The notes under the pieces were generated by a model that saw nothing but the letters and a program-made list of their open reading frames with translations, was not told the DNA's origin and did not search any database. DNA of 64,000 bases, taken from NCBI RefSeq assembly GCF_021730435.1, contig NZ_JABWGX010000009.1, forward strand, positions 98,795 to 162,794, read 5' to 3'. Below, in pieces: positions 1 through 8,980 of this stretch. Each line of letters begins with the position of its first letter. The first letter of the stretch is position 1. The position numbers and the translations under genes are program-made. The stretch is from Xanthobacter agilis. Its GTDB lineage: Bacteria; Pseudomonadota; Alphaproteobacteria; Rhizobiales; Xanthobacteraceae.

Positions 1-392
1 GTGGTGGCCCGGAGCGGTTCAGCCGGGAGGCCGTCGGGGCGATCGAACGGTCGGATTTTCTGCGGGCGCTGGTGGCCGCTCGCTCTGATCGGGCGGCGCT
101 GTTCGAGTCCAATCTCTTTTCCGATCCGGCGTGGGAAATGATGCTGGATCTGGCGGTCGCTGAGGCGAGTGACCGTGCGATCTCGGTGACCAGCCTGTGC
201 ATCGCGTCCGGTGCGCCCACAACGACCGCGCTGCGGCGCATTGACGATTTGCGTCAGGCGGGCCTCGTGGACAAGATGCCGGACGCGCGGGATAAACGTC
301 GTATCGTTGTCCGCTTGACCCCCCTTGGGCGTGAGCGGATGGAAGCCTATGTGCAACGCCAGGCAGAGCGTCTCGGCGTGAGATTGGGGTGA
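1..392 (+). CDS. MarR-like winged-helix regulator, 5' truncated by window
   Basis: The reading frame (frame 3) is open from the window edge, so the N-terminus is missing; a GTG at 72 is in frame but probably internal. The C-terminal ~100 residues have the shape of a MarR winged helix: a recognition-helix stretch (SGAPTTTALRRIDDLRQAGLV), then a charged wing (DARDKRRIVVRLTPLG) and a closing amphipathic helix. By family it should be a cytoplasmic dimeric DNA-binding regulator. Ligand and target cannot be read. No operon partner follows: the next gene lies 170 bp on. It could also be a larger protein with a C-terminal MarR-like domain. Confidence 0.7.
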   Translation, partial: GGPERFSREAVGAIERSDFLRALVAARSDRAALFESNLFSDPAWEMMLDLAVAEASDRAISVTSLCIASGAPTTTALRRIDDLRQAGLVDKMPDARDKRRIVVRLTPLGRERMEAYVQRQAERLGVRLG

Positions 393-561
393 TCCCCGGC
401 GTGTGCGGGGCCGGATTCCGTTGCGCAAGGTTGACTCGACGTAGGGCTTGAAGCTCGTGCCAAGCTAGCCTATGCTACCGTTAATCAAATTTTGCGTGGC
501 GAATGTCAGGGGTTTGATATTTCGGGCGCGAGGCGCATTCAGAGCCGGACGGTACTTGATC

Positions 562-1365
562 ATGACCATCTATCTCGGATCCACGTTCGCAACCTATAAT
601 TACTACGCGAACAATAGCGAGAAGGCCCTGGCGCTGCAGGCTGCTGATCCGCAGACGTCAAATGCGACTTCGTATTACGAGGAAAACATAGATAGCGTCA
701 CGTCGGTGGATGACTTCGTCAGCAATTACCGATTGTTCAGCTACGCGATGACGGCCTATGGTCTCAGCGACATGGTCGACGCGAAAGCGTTCATGACCAA
801 GGTGCTGAACAGCGATTTGTCGGATGACACCAGCTTTGCGAACAAGTTGACCGACGAGCGTTTTGCCACGTTCGCGGAGGCGTTCGCGGACCTCAACCCC
901 GACGCGACGGACACTTCCACGACGGCGTCTACGGGCACGGTGGTGAATGCTTATCTGGAGCAGTCCATCGAAGATAGCCTTGGCGAGACTGACCAGGGCG
1001 TACAGCTCGCATTGTATTTCAAGCGTACCGCTTCCAGCGTGTCCAGCGCCTATGGCGTGCTTGCGGATACCGCGTTGTGGACCGTGGTGAAGACAGTCTA
1101 CGGCCTGCCCGATTCGCTCAGCGGCATGGATACCGCTATGCAGAAGTCGGTCGTGGAATCCAAGGTCGATGTCGCGGACTTCCAGGACCCTGAGAAACTG
1201 GATCGTTTGCTGTCGCGTTTTACGGCGATCTGGGACGCGACCCAGAATACGAGCAGTGATCCCATCCTCACCCTGTTCGGTGCTTCCTCAAGCAGCAGCT
1301 CGTCGAGTTCCAGCAGCTCGTCGAGCTCCAGCGGCGACAGTAGTGTGCTCAGCCTTTTCGCTTGA
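562..1365 (+). CDS. DUF1217 family protein with poly-serine C-terminus
   Basis: 267 aa from the ATG at 562. The frame is open back to 472, but family members begin near a short MTIYLGST-like strand, so the upstream 30 codons are probably untranslated. The body is helical, with features such as YRLFSYAMTAYGL and the repeated DxxFANKL style of DUF1217, a family usually found in rhizobial flagellar gene clusters. Its function is not established. The tail contains a run of about 16 serines encoded by an 18-bp tandem duplication, then a short hydrophobic end (VLSLFA). No other flagellar gene is visible here, so the flagellar link is only by family. Codon use is less GC-biased than in neighbouring genes. 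Confidence 0.65.
   Translation: MTIYLGSTFATYNYYANNSEKALALQAADPQTSNATSYYEENIDSVTSVDDFVSNYRLFSYAMTAYGLSDMVDAKAFMTKVLNSDLSDDTSFANKLTDERFATFAEAFADLNPDATDTSTTASTGTVVNAYLEQSIEDSLGETDQGVQLALYFKRTASSVSSAYGVLADTALWTVVKTVYGLPDSLSGMDTAMQKSVVESKVDVADFQDPEKLDRLLSRFTAIWDATQNTSSDPILTLFGASSSSSSSSSSSSSSSSGDSSVLSLFA
1297..1332 (+). repeat. 18-bp tandem duplication encoding poly-serine
   Basis: Two adjacent 18-bp units (1297-1314 and 1315-1332) differ at one base and encode alternating AGC/TCG serine codons inside the DUF1217 gene. Such tracts can vary in length by replication slippage. Confidence 0.8.
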
Positions 1366-1429
1366 TGCACGGGCCAGCCATCGTGTTTGGGCTACTGCTC
1401 TGTGAACCGCGCCGGCTTTGCCGGGGGCT

Positions 1430-1735
1430 ATTTCATGCGAGTCGCGCGCCATGTGCTGTGCCTTGAGCAGAGCGTAGTCGCGTTCCTCGGCTTCGGCCGG
1501 CGGGATATGGCCGATGGGCTTCAGCAACGGGCGATGGATGACCTCGGCCTTGCAGACGCCGTTGATCATCCCTGCGAGGGCATTGTCGTAATGGCGCACC
1601 AGGCCGCCGCTCATGAAGCGCCTGCTCCAGCGCGTCGAGCACGAAGCCGGGCATGAGCGATCCGGCACAACCGCCCGCCCACGATGCGGCGAGCATAGGC
1701 ATCGATCACGAAGGCAACGTCAGGGAACCAATCGG
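1430..1735 (-). pseudogene. IS3-family transposase (OrfB) remnant
   Basis: Minus-strand translation in shifting frames recovers pieces of an IS3-type DDE integrase in correct order: VIDAYARRIVGGR, then GFVLDALEQALHERR, then YDNALAGMINGVCKAEVIHR, then LLKPIGHIPPAEAEERDYAL. In intact relatives the segment between ALHERR and YDNALA carries the second catalytic Asp region (HSDRGSQY), and roughly 25 residues separate AEVIHR from LL(E/K)PIG. Both segments are missing. At least one frameshift separates the first blocks. No OrfA and no terminal inverted repeats were found. This is a dead relic lying between the DUF1217 and LuxR-type genes; its upstream edge abuts the LuxR-type stop codon. Confidence 0.8.
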
Positions 1736-1736
1736 C

Positions 1737-2990
1737 TCAGGAGGCGCCGCGGGCGAACACGGCCAGCTTGGCGACCAATTCCGCCTGACGGCCGACGCCC
1801 AGCTTTTGGAACACCCGTTTCAGCACCACGCGGGCAGTGCCCTCGGTGATGCCGAGCGTGTCGGCGGATTGCTTGACCGTCATCCCGGAGCCGAGGAGGG
1901 CCGCGAGGCGCGCTTCGCCGAGGGTGAGATCGAAGGTGTTGCGCAGCACGCTCGGGTCGATGACGCGGTCTTGCTCGAGCGGCTGCGCCAAGACCAGAAC
2001 ATGCGAATCGGGCTGCGCCTGCGATGGGTCCGAGACCGGGTCAGCGGAGGCGCGGCCTGGGTCTACAGTCGGCGGCAGGCCGAGATGGGCGGCCGAGGCG
2101 CCGATCACGGGCAGGGTCCAGACCACGAGACGCGATCCTCCCTTTGCATCTGAGATGGTGGTCGGCTGTGGTGAGTTGGAGGACTGCGGGACTGCGGACC
2201 GGGCGGCGCGCACGGCGGCGTTGAAGGCCTCGTGTTCATGTTTCTGGGTGGGGGCCAGGCGCCCGTCCTCGTGGCTGAAGTATCGACCCATCAGGTTTCG
2301 CGCCGGACGATTGATGAGCAAGGGCTTCTGCTCGTGGTCGAGCACGAAGGCGGCGCGGTCCATGGCGTCGAAGGCCGCGGTTGCGGTGGCGTGCGCCGCG
2401 CGCTCCCCGGCAAAGTGCGACGTGATGCGCAGCGATTGCTCCACATGGCGGGAGACCTGGCGCAACGTGTCCATTTCCGTGCGGACATAGGGCCCCTTCG
2501 CCCGCGCCCGCTGCACCACCACGGCTGTGGGTGCCCCCAGGTCCGACTGAATCGCCGCCGCCATCTGCCAGCCGAGGCCCACGCGCGGGAGGAATTGACT
2601 GTAATAGGGCAGTTCTTCCGCTCGCCCTTCGCCGATGACATCCTGGTCGCAATAGACGTCGCCGACGCGGAACCCCACCTCGATCGAGCGGTCGAGCCAG
2701 GGGTTCTGTTGCCACCATTTCTCCGCCTGGGAAAGGTGGATGAACTCGGAAAGCTTCGGGGAGTGGGTGTCGATCTGCCAGCGTCCCGACGGCACTTTCG
2801 CGCCGAGAAAGGCGCCCTCCGAGCCGGAAAGTGTGGCGATGGCGTCCATGGCGCTGGCCCAGTGGTCCGGGCTGAGGGTCGCCTCATAGATGCGGTAGAC
2901 CGCGTCGCTGAATGTCGGCAAGATTTCTGCTCGCACGATGAGGGATCGGCACAAAGGGGCGCGGATAGCGCGCCGGGGGCGTGCCCGCAT
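1737..2990 (-). CDS. LuxR-type helix-turn-helix regulator
   Basis: About 417 aa if it starts at the ATG at 2990; the open frame extends to 3539 but that part is low-complexity and proline/arginine rich. A GTG near 2937 just before the conserved-looking start (AEILPTFSDAVYRIYEA) is an alternative; neither has a good ribosome site. The N-terminal two thirds look like a sensory region (SDAVYRIYEATLSPDHW, then ...WWQQNPWLDRSIE), common in rhizobial LuxR-type regulators of unknown ligand. The C-terminus is a LuxR DNA-binding domain: LTLGEARLAALLGSGMTVKQ, then ADTLGITEGTARVVLKRVFQ. It is not an obvious acyl-homoserine-lactone receptor. The gene stands alone and its stop directly touches the transposase relic. 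Confidence 0.75.
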   Translation of the reverse strand: MRARPRRAIRAPLCRSLIVRAEILPTFSDAVYRIYEATLSPDHWASAMDAIATLSGSEGAFLGAKVPSGRWQIDTHSPKLSEFIHLSQAEKWWQQNPWLDRSIEVGFRVGDVYCDQDVIGEGRAEELPYYSQFLPRVGLGWQMAAAIQSDLGAPTAVVVQRARAKGPYVRTEMDTLRQVSRHVEQSLRITSHFAGERAAHATATAAFDAMDRAAFVLDHEQKPLLINRPARNLMGRYFSHEDGRLAPTQKHEHEAFNAAVRAARSAVPQSSNSPQPTTISDAKGGSRLVVWTLPVIGASAAHLGLPPTVDPGRASADPVSDPSQAQPDSHVLVLAQPLEQDRVIDPSVLRNTFDLTLGEARLAALLGSGMTVKQSADTLGITEGTARVVLKRVFQKLGVGRQAELVAKLAVFARGAS

Positions 2991-3619
2991 GTATAGCTGC
3001 GCTAAACTGTGCGGTTCAAGCGTGTAGAGGACACCGCCCGGTCTAGAAATACCCCTTTTGGGATATGACGCACGGATGGCTTCTGTGCGAGACCCGCCCT
3101 GCCGGTTGTGGCGGGCGCACCGTATGTTCCGGCCTCTGTTGCCGGGAGCTGACGCGAAATTCGAAATGAAGTCGTCATGAAATGTGCGGTAACGTGCATG
3201 GTCGTCTCCAGGTGCAGCCGCTCGAATAGCGGTCGTAAGGATGGATTCGCCGGCGGCCGGAAACATGATGTGCGGTGTTTTGCGCTCGGGCGTGAAAAGA
3301 CTGCAGCCGGCGTCGTATGCGTCCTGTTTTGCGCCGGGCGGTGTTTGCTTCTGATGTGGTCGTTGGCTGCGGGAAGGCGGCTCTCTCGGACTTGGCGGTG
3401 CAGGCCGGCGGCGCCTGCCGCCTTTAGGCGCGGGGGCGTGGCCGGAAGCTGAGCCGCTCGGGCGCGTCGAAGTCGCCATGGGCGTAAAGTTACGGGGTTG
3501 ACTACGAATAGTTGCGTTTCTAGGTGTGTTTTTATGCAAGAGTGCAGTGCATCACAGGTGCGGGCCATCTGGTTTGCGCGCTTGTGGGCGTCGGTTGGGT
3601 CAAGCTGAGCGAGGTTTCC
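2991..3619. other. Intergenic region, no gene seen
   Basis: 629 bp between the divergently read LuxR-type gene and the DUF3141 gene. Short open frames occur on both strands, but none has a recognisable domain. It should hold promoters for both flanking genes; no clear motif was identified. Confidence 0.5.
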
Positions 3620-5956
3620 ATGAGCAGCGAGTCCTCCACCTCAAGTCGATCGCCCTTTCTTGATCCGCGCGCCTGGGGGGCGGCACCTCTGCCGTGGGCG
3701 AAGGCCTTCGGGGTCGGCAATGGGGCGACCGCAGGCGCTCCGGCGGGCTGGCTGGCCGATGGCGCCGCGGGTGGCCCGCTCGGTGAATACCTGCTGGATT
3801 CGTGGCAGCGCTCCGTCCTATTCCTGGACATTCTGCGTCAGCGCGGCGATGAGCAGGAAGACATTACCTCGCGGCCGCAGGCGACGGTGCTCACTTTCGA
3901 TCACGAGGTCCTGGTGAGCGGGCGCGCGCTGCCCCGGCCGATCAATTATTCGCTGTCGCGGATCGTGCCGCCGGTCGGCATGGAGGTGGACCCGCGCAAG
4001 CGCCCGGTGGTGGTGGTGGACCCGCGCGCCGGACAGGGGCCCGGCATCGGCGGTTTCAAGGCCGAGAGCGAGATCGGCGAGTCGCTGCGTAACGGCCATC
4101 CCGTCTATTTCATCGGCTTCGCGGCCAAGCCCGAGCCGGAGCAGACCTTTCTTGACGTGGTGGAGGGACAGGTCAGCTTCTTCGAGCGCATTGTCGAGAT
4201 GCACCCGGATGCGCCGCGTCCCTTTGCCATCGGCAATTGCCAGGCGGGCTACCAGACGCTGATGGTGGCGATGCTGCGTCCGGACCTGTTCGGACCCTGC
4301 ATGGTGGCGGGCTCACCCATGTCCTATTGGCAGGGCGTGCACGGCAAGAATCCCATGCGCTATTCCGGCGGTCTTCTGGGTGGCTCGTGGCTGACCGCGC
4401 TGGTGAGCGATCTCGGCAAGGGCAAGTTCGACGGCACATGGCTGATCCTGAACTTCGATGCCCTGAACCCGGCCAATTGGCTCTGGACCAAGCAATACGA
4501 GGTCTATTCCACGGTCGATACCGAGGGGCCGCGCTATCTCGAATTCGAGAAGTGGTGGGGCGACTTCATCACCCTGAACGGCACCGAGATTCAGTTCCTG
4601 GTGGACGAGATGTTCATCGGCGACAAGCTCACCCGCAACGAGGTGCGCTCCACTGACGGCAAGGTGTTCGACCTGCGCAATATCGTCTCGCCGGTGATCG
4701 TCTTCACCTCCGAGGGCGACAACATCTCGCCGCCGCCGCAAACGCTGGGCTGGATTCTGGATCTCTACAAGGACGTGGACGATATTCGCGCCGAGGGGCG
4801 CACCATCGTCTACTGCATGAATCAGAAGGTGGGTCACCTCGCGATCTTTGTGTCCTCCAAGGTGGGCGCGAAGGAGGACGAGGAAATGGTCCGCCTGATG
4901 GATCTCATCGATTGCATGCCGCCCGGCCTCTATGAGCTGGTGATCGAGCCGGCCACCGAAGCCGAGCTGAAGGCTGAGGGCGCCGAGGGCAAGACGCCGT
5001 GGCACAGCCGCTTCGAGGCGCGCTCGCTCGATGATATCCGCGCCTATGGTCGCAACAGCGTGGAGGATGACCGGGCCTTCGCGGCGGTGCGCCGGCTCTC
5101 GGAGATCAATCACTCCCTCTACCGCACGTTCCTGCAGCCGGCGGTGCGCGCCCTGGCGACCCCGCAGTTCGCCGACCTTCTGTTCAAGGTCAACCCGCTG
5201 CGGGCGAGCTATACGGCCTTTGCCGACAACAATCCCTTCATGAAGGGGGTGGCCAAGGCGGCCGACGAGGTGCGCAAGGCGCGCAAGCCGGCGTCGGAGA
5301 GCAATCCCTTCCTGGTGGCGGAGAAGGCTGTCTCCGAACAGATCAACACCAGCCTCGATGGCTTTCGCGAGGCGCGGGATCAGTGGGTGGAAAAGGCTTT
5401 CTTCGCCATCTACGGTTCGCCGGTGCTGCAAGGGATGCTCGGCCTCAATCTCGATGAGAAGGTGCGCCAACTGCCGGCCAACAGCCCGCAGAAGGAGGCC
5501 TTCCGCGCCCACAAGATCGAGGAATTCCGCGCGCGCGTGGCCGAGGGTGGGTTCAATGCGGCGCTGGTGCGGGCTGCGCTTTACGTCATCTCCGCGGTTC
5601 GCTCCATGGACGAGAGCGCGGCGAAGTCGCTGAACAACGCGCGCAAGCGGCTGACTCAATTGTCCCTGGATGAATTCAAGGGATTGGTGCGGGAGCAGTT
5701 CTATATTCTGCTGTTGGAACGGCAGGCGGCGGTGGACGCGATCGCCGAGATGGTGAGCGATCCGGCGCAGCGGCAGGAACTGGTCAATACGGTCGCGGTC
5801 ATCGCCGCGGCCGACGGTGCCTATACGCAGGCTGAGCGGGAACGGGTGGAGCGGCTGGCCGCCCTGCTTTCGGTCGCGGTTCCAAAACCTCCGGTGTTGG
5901 CTCTTGCGGCCGGTGCCGAGGGTGTTCGCCAGATCGCGCCCAGCTCCGCATATTGA
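3620..5956 (+). CDS. DUF3141 / PhaC-like alpha/beta hydrolase
   Basis: 778 aa from the ATG at 3620, which has a GAG/GAGG site just upstream; the frame opens earlier at 3524. The first ~450 residues resemble polyhydroxyalkanoate synthase-type alpha/beta hydrolases: VVVVDPRAGQGPGIGGFK near the oxyanion region, PVYFIGF, and the nucleophile elbow as GNCQAG, i.e. Cys in the G-x-C-x-G position as in PHA synthases. The C-terminal ~300 residues are helical (DUF3141-specific, TerB-like tail with AAADGAYTQAERERVERLA). Family members are often encoded beside phosphotransacetylase and acetate kinase, exactly as here. True polymer synthesis is unproven; an acyl-CoA or acyl-phosphate linked role is an inference from context. 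Confidence 0.8.
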   Translation: MSSESSTSSRSPFLDPRAWGAAPLPWAKAFGVGNGATAGAPAGWLADGAAGGPLGEYLLDSWQRSVLFLDILRQRGDEQEDITSRPQATVLTFDHEVLVSGRALPRPINYSLSRIVPPVGMEVDPRKRPVVVVDPRAGQGPGIGGFKAESEIGESLRNGHPVYFIGFAAKPEPEQTFLDVVEGQVSFFERIVEMHPDAPRPFAIGNCQAGYQTLMVAMLRPDLFGPCMVAGSPMSYWQGVHGKNPMRYSGGLLGGSWLTALVSDLGKGKFDGTWLILNFDALNPANWLWTKQYEVYSTVDTEGPRYLEFEKWWGDFITLNGTEIQFLVDEMFIGDKLTRNEVRSTDGKVFDLRNIVSPVIVFTSEGDNISPPPQTLGWILDLYKDVDDIRAEGRTIVYCMNQKVGHLAIFVSSKVGAKEDEEMVRLMDLIDCMPPGLYELVIEPATEAELKAEGAEGKTPWHSRFEARSLDDIRAYGRNSVEDDRAFAAVRRLSEINHSLYRTFLQPAVRALATPQFADLLFKVNPLRASYTAFADNNPFMKGVAKAADEVRKARKPASESNPFLVAEKAVSEQINTSLDGFREARDQWVEKAFFAIYGSPVLQGMLGLNLDEKVRQLPANSPQKEAFRAHKIEEFRARVAEGGFNAALVRAALYVISAVRSMDESAAKSLNNARKRLTQLSLDEFKGLVREQFYILLLERQAAVDAIAEMVSDPAQRQELVNTVAVIAAADGAYTQAERERVERLAALLSVAVPKPPVLALAAGAEGVRQIAPSSAY

Positions 5957-5962
5957 TCTGTT

Positions 5963-5984
5963 GCGGGCGGCTTCGACCGCCCGC
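5963..5984 (+). terminator. Stem-loop after DUF3141 gene
   Basis: 8-bp GC stem (GCGGGCGG / CCGCCCGC) with loop CTTCGA, seven bases past the stop codon. There is no strong T run after it, so termination may be partial or act as an mRNA-stabilising 3' end. Confidence 0.5.
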
Positions 5985-6210
5985 GCTCCATTTGTGTCGT
6001 CAAGGCTTTCGGCCCGCGCATCTTGCGGGACCGATGGTGCATGCTTCCGCGCGGGGCAAAGTGGCCCGTGTCGATGCGCCAGAGCAAGGCCCATGAGCTC
6101 CGCTCAAGCCTGCGCGGCACATGAGCCATCCCATTCGGCGCCGGTCGGAGGCCGGGGCCGATGGTCCGATGATCTCCCCATTTCCACACGCCCTACGGAG
6201 GCCGCGTTCG

Positions 6211-7572
6211 ATGCCGACCATCGCGAACCGCCTGTTCGAGGACATCAAGCCGGGCGATGCCGCCTCGGCGCAACGCACCGTCAGTGCGGCGGACCTGCGG
6301 GCCTGGGCCTGCGCCTTTGGCGATGCCGGGCACCTGGCCGGGGCCGGTGATAGCCAGGCCGTGGCCGGGGTCGCCGCCTCCCTGTTCGCCGCGCTGGTGG
6401 GCTCTGCCTTGCCGGGGCCGGGCGCGGCCATCCGCTCCAGTACCGTCAGCCTTTCCGCGCCGCTGCCGGTCGACATGCCGTTAACCGTCGTCGTCACGGT
6501 GCGCGAGACCCATGGAGCGGACAAAACGCTGGTGCTCGACGGGCGGGTCACCGGTCCCGACGCTGGCGTCATCGCCACCGCCACCATTGTGGTGGCGGCG
6601 CCGGCGGTGGCGGCGCGGGTGGATGTGCCGGAGCATCGCCTGGAGGGCCTGCTGGAGCGGTGCCGTGGCCTCAAGCCCATGCCGACCGCGGTGGTGCATC
6701 CGGTGTCTCTCGATGCCATCGAAGGGGCGCTCGATGCGGCGGCTGCGGGGCTGATCCTGCCGGTCCTCTATGGGCCTGAAGCGGAGATTCGCCGTATCGC
6801 GGCGGCGGCCGGGCTGGATCTCTCCGGGGCGCGCATCGTGTCCACCGCGAGCGAGGAGGAGTCCGCCGCCAAGGCGGCGGCGGCGGCCGGAGCGGGCGAG
6901 GTGGAGGCCCTGATGAAGGGCAGCCTGCATACCGATGTGCTGCTGCATGCGGTGATGCAGAAGGAGGCGGGGCTGCGCACCGGCCGCCTGCTCAGCCATT
7001 GTGCCATGATGTCGGTGCCCACTTACGCCCGCCGGGTGGTGCTGACGGACGTCGCCCTCAACATCGCGCCCGACACCGACCAGAAGCGCGACATCTGCCA
7101 GAACGCCATCGGTTTCGCCCGGGCGCTGGGGGTGGAGACGCCGAAGGTGGCGGTGCTGGCGGCGGTGGAGATGGTCCGCACCAAGATGGCGGCCACCGTC
7201 GATGGCGCCATTCTCGCCAAGATGGCCGACCGCCGGCAGATCGTGGGCGGCATCGTCGACGGTCCGCTCGATCTCGACGCGGCCGTGGACGCGGGGGCGG
7301 CGAAGGTGAAGCACATCGTCTCGCCGGTGGCCGGCGTCGCCGATGTGTTGCTGGTGCCGAACATCGAGGCCGGCAACATGATCTACAAGAACCTTGCCTT
7401 CATGTCGGACGCCCAGGCCGCGGGCCTGGTGGTGGGCGCGCGGGTGCCGGTGATGCTCACGAGCCGCGCTGACAGCGCCTCGGCGCGGCGCTTCTCGGCC
7501 GCCGCCGCCGTGCTCTACGCCGACGCTCTGAAGCGCGAGCCTGACGCGATTCTGCCCGTCACCGCGGACTGA
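6211..7572 (+). CDS. MaoC-like / phosphate acetyltransferase fusion
   Basis: 453 aa from the ATG at 6211, preceded by ACGGAGG; the open frame begins at 6121 but the upstream part is not conserved-looking. Residues 1-~130 are a MaoC/hot-dog-like domain (FEDIKPGDAASAQRTVSAAD). Residues ~150-450 are a phosphotransacetylase/phosphotransbutyrylase domain: EVEALMKGSLHTDVLLHAV, CQNAIGFARALGVETPKVAV, VDGPLDLDAAVDAGAAKVK. It should interconvert acyl-CoA and acyl-phosphate in the cytoplasm. The hot-dog half lacks a clear D-x(4)-H hydratase motif, so it may be non-catalytic. It pairs with acetate kinase 90 bp downstream. Confidence 0.88.
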   Translation: MPTIANRLFEDIKPGDAASAQRTVSAADLRAWACAFGDAGHLAGAGDSQAVAGVAASLFAALVGSALPGPGAAIRSSTVSLSAPLPVDMPLTVVVTVRETHGADKTLVLDGRVTGPDAGVIATATIVVAAPAVAARVDVPEHRLEGLLERCRGLKPMPTAVVHPVSLDAIEGALDAAAAGLILPVLYGPEAEIRRIAAAAGLDLSGARIVSTASEEESAAKAAAAAGAGEVEALMKGSLHTDVLLHAVMQKEAGLRTGRLLSHCAMMSVPTYARRVVLTDVALNIAPDTDQKRDICQNAIGFARALGVETPKVAVLAAVEMVRTKMAATVDGAILAKMADRRQIVGGIVDGPLDLDAAVDAGAAKVKHIVSPVAGVADVLLVPNIEAGNMIYKNLAFMSDAQAAGLVVGARVPVMLTSRADSASARRFSAAAAVLYADALKREPDAILPVTAD

Positions 7573-7580
7573 TCCGCGGG

Positions 7581-7599
7581 GCCGGGCGCCGCGCCCGGC
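7581..7599 (+). other. Intercistronic stem-loop
   Basis: GCCGGGCG / CGCCCGGC with a 3-base loop directly after the phosphotransacetylase stop and before ackA. No T run; likely an mRNA processing or stability element rather than a full terminator. Confidence 0.4.
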
Positions 7600-7663
7600 T
7601 CTCCTCTCCTCATCCCGGCCCCGGTGCCATGCGCCGCCGGCGGCGTTCCAGGAGCCAAGACCC

Positions 7664-8839
7664 ATGACCGATGCCGTTCTGGTGGTGAACTCCGGATCCA
7701 CGAGCCTCAAATTCGGGGCCTACACCACAGGCAAGGAGGCGACGCTGCTGTGTCGCGGCGTGGTGGACAGCATGTCCACCGATCCCCATTTCGTCGCCAA
7801 GGAGCCGGACGGCAAGCCCCTCGACGCCCACGAATGGGGCGAGGGGCAGGTGCTGCATCACAAGGCGGCGCTCAACTACATCATCGGGTGGCTGGAGCAG
7901 CACGAGGCCAACATCAAGGTGGTGGCTGCCGGCCACCGCGTGGTGCTGGGCGGCACGCGGTTCGATGGACCGGTGGTCATCACCCCCGAGGTGCTCGACT
8001 ATCTCGACGGCCTGTCGGTGATGGAGCCCTCCCATCAGGCTTTCAACGTGCGTGGGGCGCGGGCCATCGCCGAGGACTTTCCCGGCCTGCCGCAGGTGGC
8101 GGTGTTCGACAGTTCCTTCCACCGCACCATGCCCGACGTCGCGCAGATCTACCCGCTGCCGAAGGCGGCGCGCGACACCGGTGTGCGCCACTGGGGCTAT
8201 CACGGCATCTCTTATGACTACATCAGCCGGCAGGTCCCGAAGGTCGCGCCTGAGGCGCGGCGGGTCATCGTCGGCCATCTGGGGGGCGGGGCCTCAGTGT
8301 GCGCCATGCTGGACGGCAAGAGCATCGAGACCTCGATGGCCTTCGCCGGCCTCACCGGCCTGCCCATGGCCACCCGCTCCGGCGATGTGCCGGCGGACGT
8401 GATCTTCTACCTGCTGCGCACCAAGGCCTATACCAGTGAGACCCTGGAAAAGGCGCTGTACGGCGATTCCGGCCTGCTCGGCCTGTCCGGCACCAGCAGC
8501 GACATGAGGGTGCTCCAGGCGAGCCCGGATGCCGATGCGAAGCTGGCGGTGGACTATTTCGTCTACGCCCTGGTGAAGTTCATTGGCGCCTACACGGCGC
8601 TTCTGGGCGGCCTCGACGCCTTGGTGTTCACCGCCGGCATCGGCGAGAACTCGGCCATCGTGCGCGCCGCCGTGCTGGAGCGTCTGGACTGGCTGGGGCT
8701 GAAGCTGGACGCCGCCGCCAATGCGGCCAACGGCCCGCGCATCTCCACCGCCGACAGCAAGGTGGCGGCCTTCGTCATTCCCACCAACGAGGAACTCATG
8801 ATCGCCCAGCACACGCTGGATCTCGTTTCGAGCGTCTGA
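7664..8839 (+). CDS. ackA: Acetate kinase
   Basis: 391 aa, the usual length for AckA. Acetokinase family motifs are in order: N-terminal VLVVNSGSTSLKF phosphate-binding strand, HRVVLGG, FHRTMP, YGYHG-type element HWGYHGISYDYI, GHLGGGASVCAM, and FTAGIGENSA near the C-terminus. It converts acetyl-phosphate plus ADP to acetate plus ATP, or the reverse. With the upstream phosphotransacetylase it forms a complete Pta-AckA route that makes or drains acetyl-phosphate. The start at 7664 follows AGGAGCCAAGACCC. An alternative specificity for another short acyl group cannot be excluded. Confidence 0.95.
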   Translation: MTDAVLVVNSGSTSLKFGAYTTGKEATLLCRGVVDSMSTDPHFVAKEPDGKPLDAHEWGEGQVLHHKAALNYIIGWLEQHEANIKVVAAGHRVVLGGTRFDGPVVITPEVLDYLDGLSVMEPSHQAFNVRGARAIAEDFPGLPQVAVFDSSFHRTMPDVAQIYPLPKAARDTGVRHWGYHGISYDYISRQVPKVAPEARRVIVGHLGGGASVCAMLDGKSIETSMAFAGLTGLPMATRSGDVPADVIFYLLRTKAYTSETLEKALYGDSGLLGLSGTSSDMRVLQASPDADAKLAVDYFVYALVKFIGAYTALLGGLDALVFTAGIGENSAIVRAAVLERLDWLGLKLDAAANAANGPRISTADSKVAAFVIPTNEELMIAQHTLDLVSSV

Positions 8840-8980
8840 ATGGCATGGCGGAAGCGGGGCGGCCGAGGAGGATGAAGCGTTGCTCCATGGGAGGATGCGC
8901 GCTTACCTTAGGTTAAGTATGCCCGTCCGCTCTCGTTAGCTGTGTTCCGCCGCGCCGCTTTGCAAACAGGAGACGTCGCC

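Noticed and set aside
2991..3539. N-terminal extension of the LuxR-type gene to 3539
   Set aside because: The extra ~180 residues are low-complexity Pro/Arg/Gly and there is no ribosome site; a start near 2990 or 2937 is more likely.
4313..6094. 593-codon minus-strand open frame over the DUF3141 gene
   Set aside because: Antisense shadow; no motif and the opposite strand is convincing.
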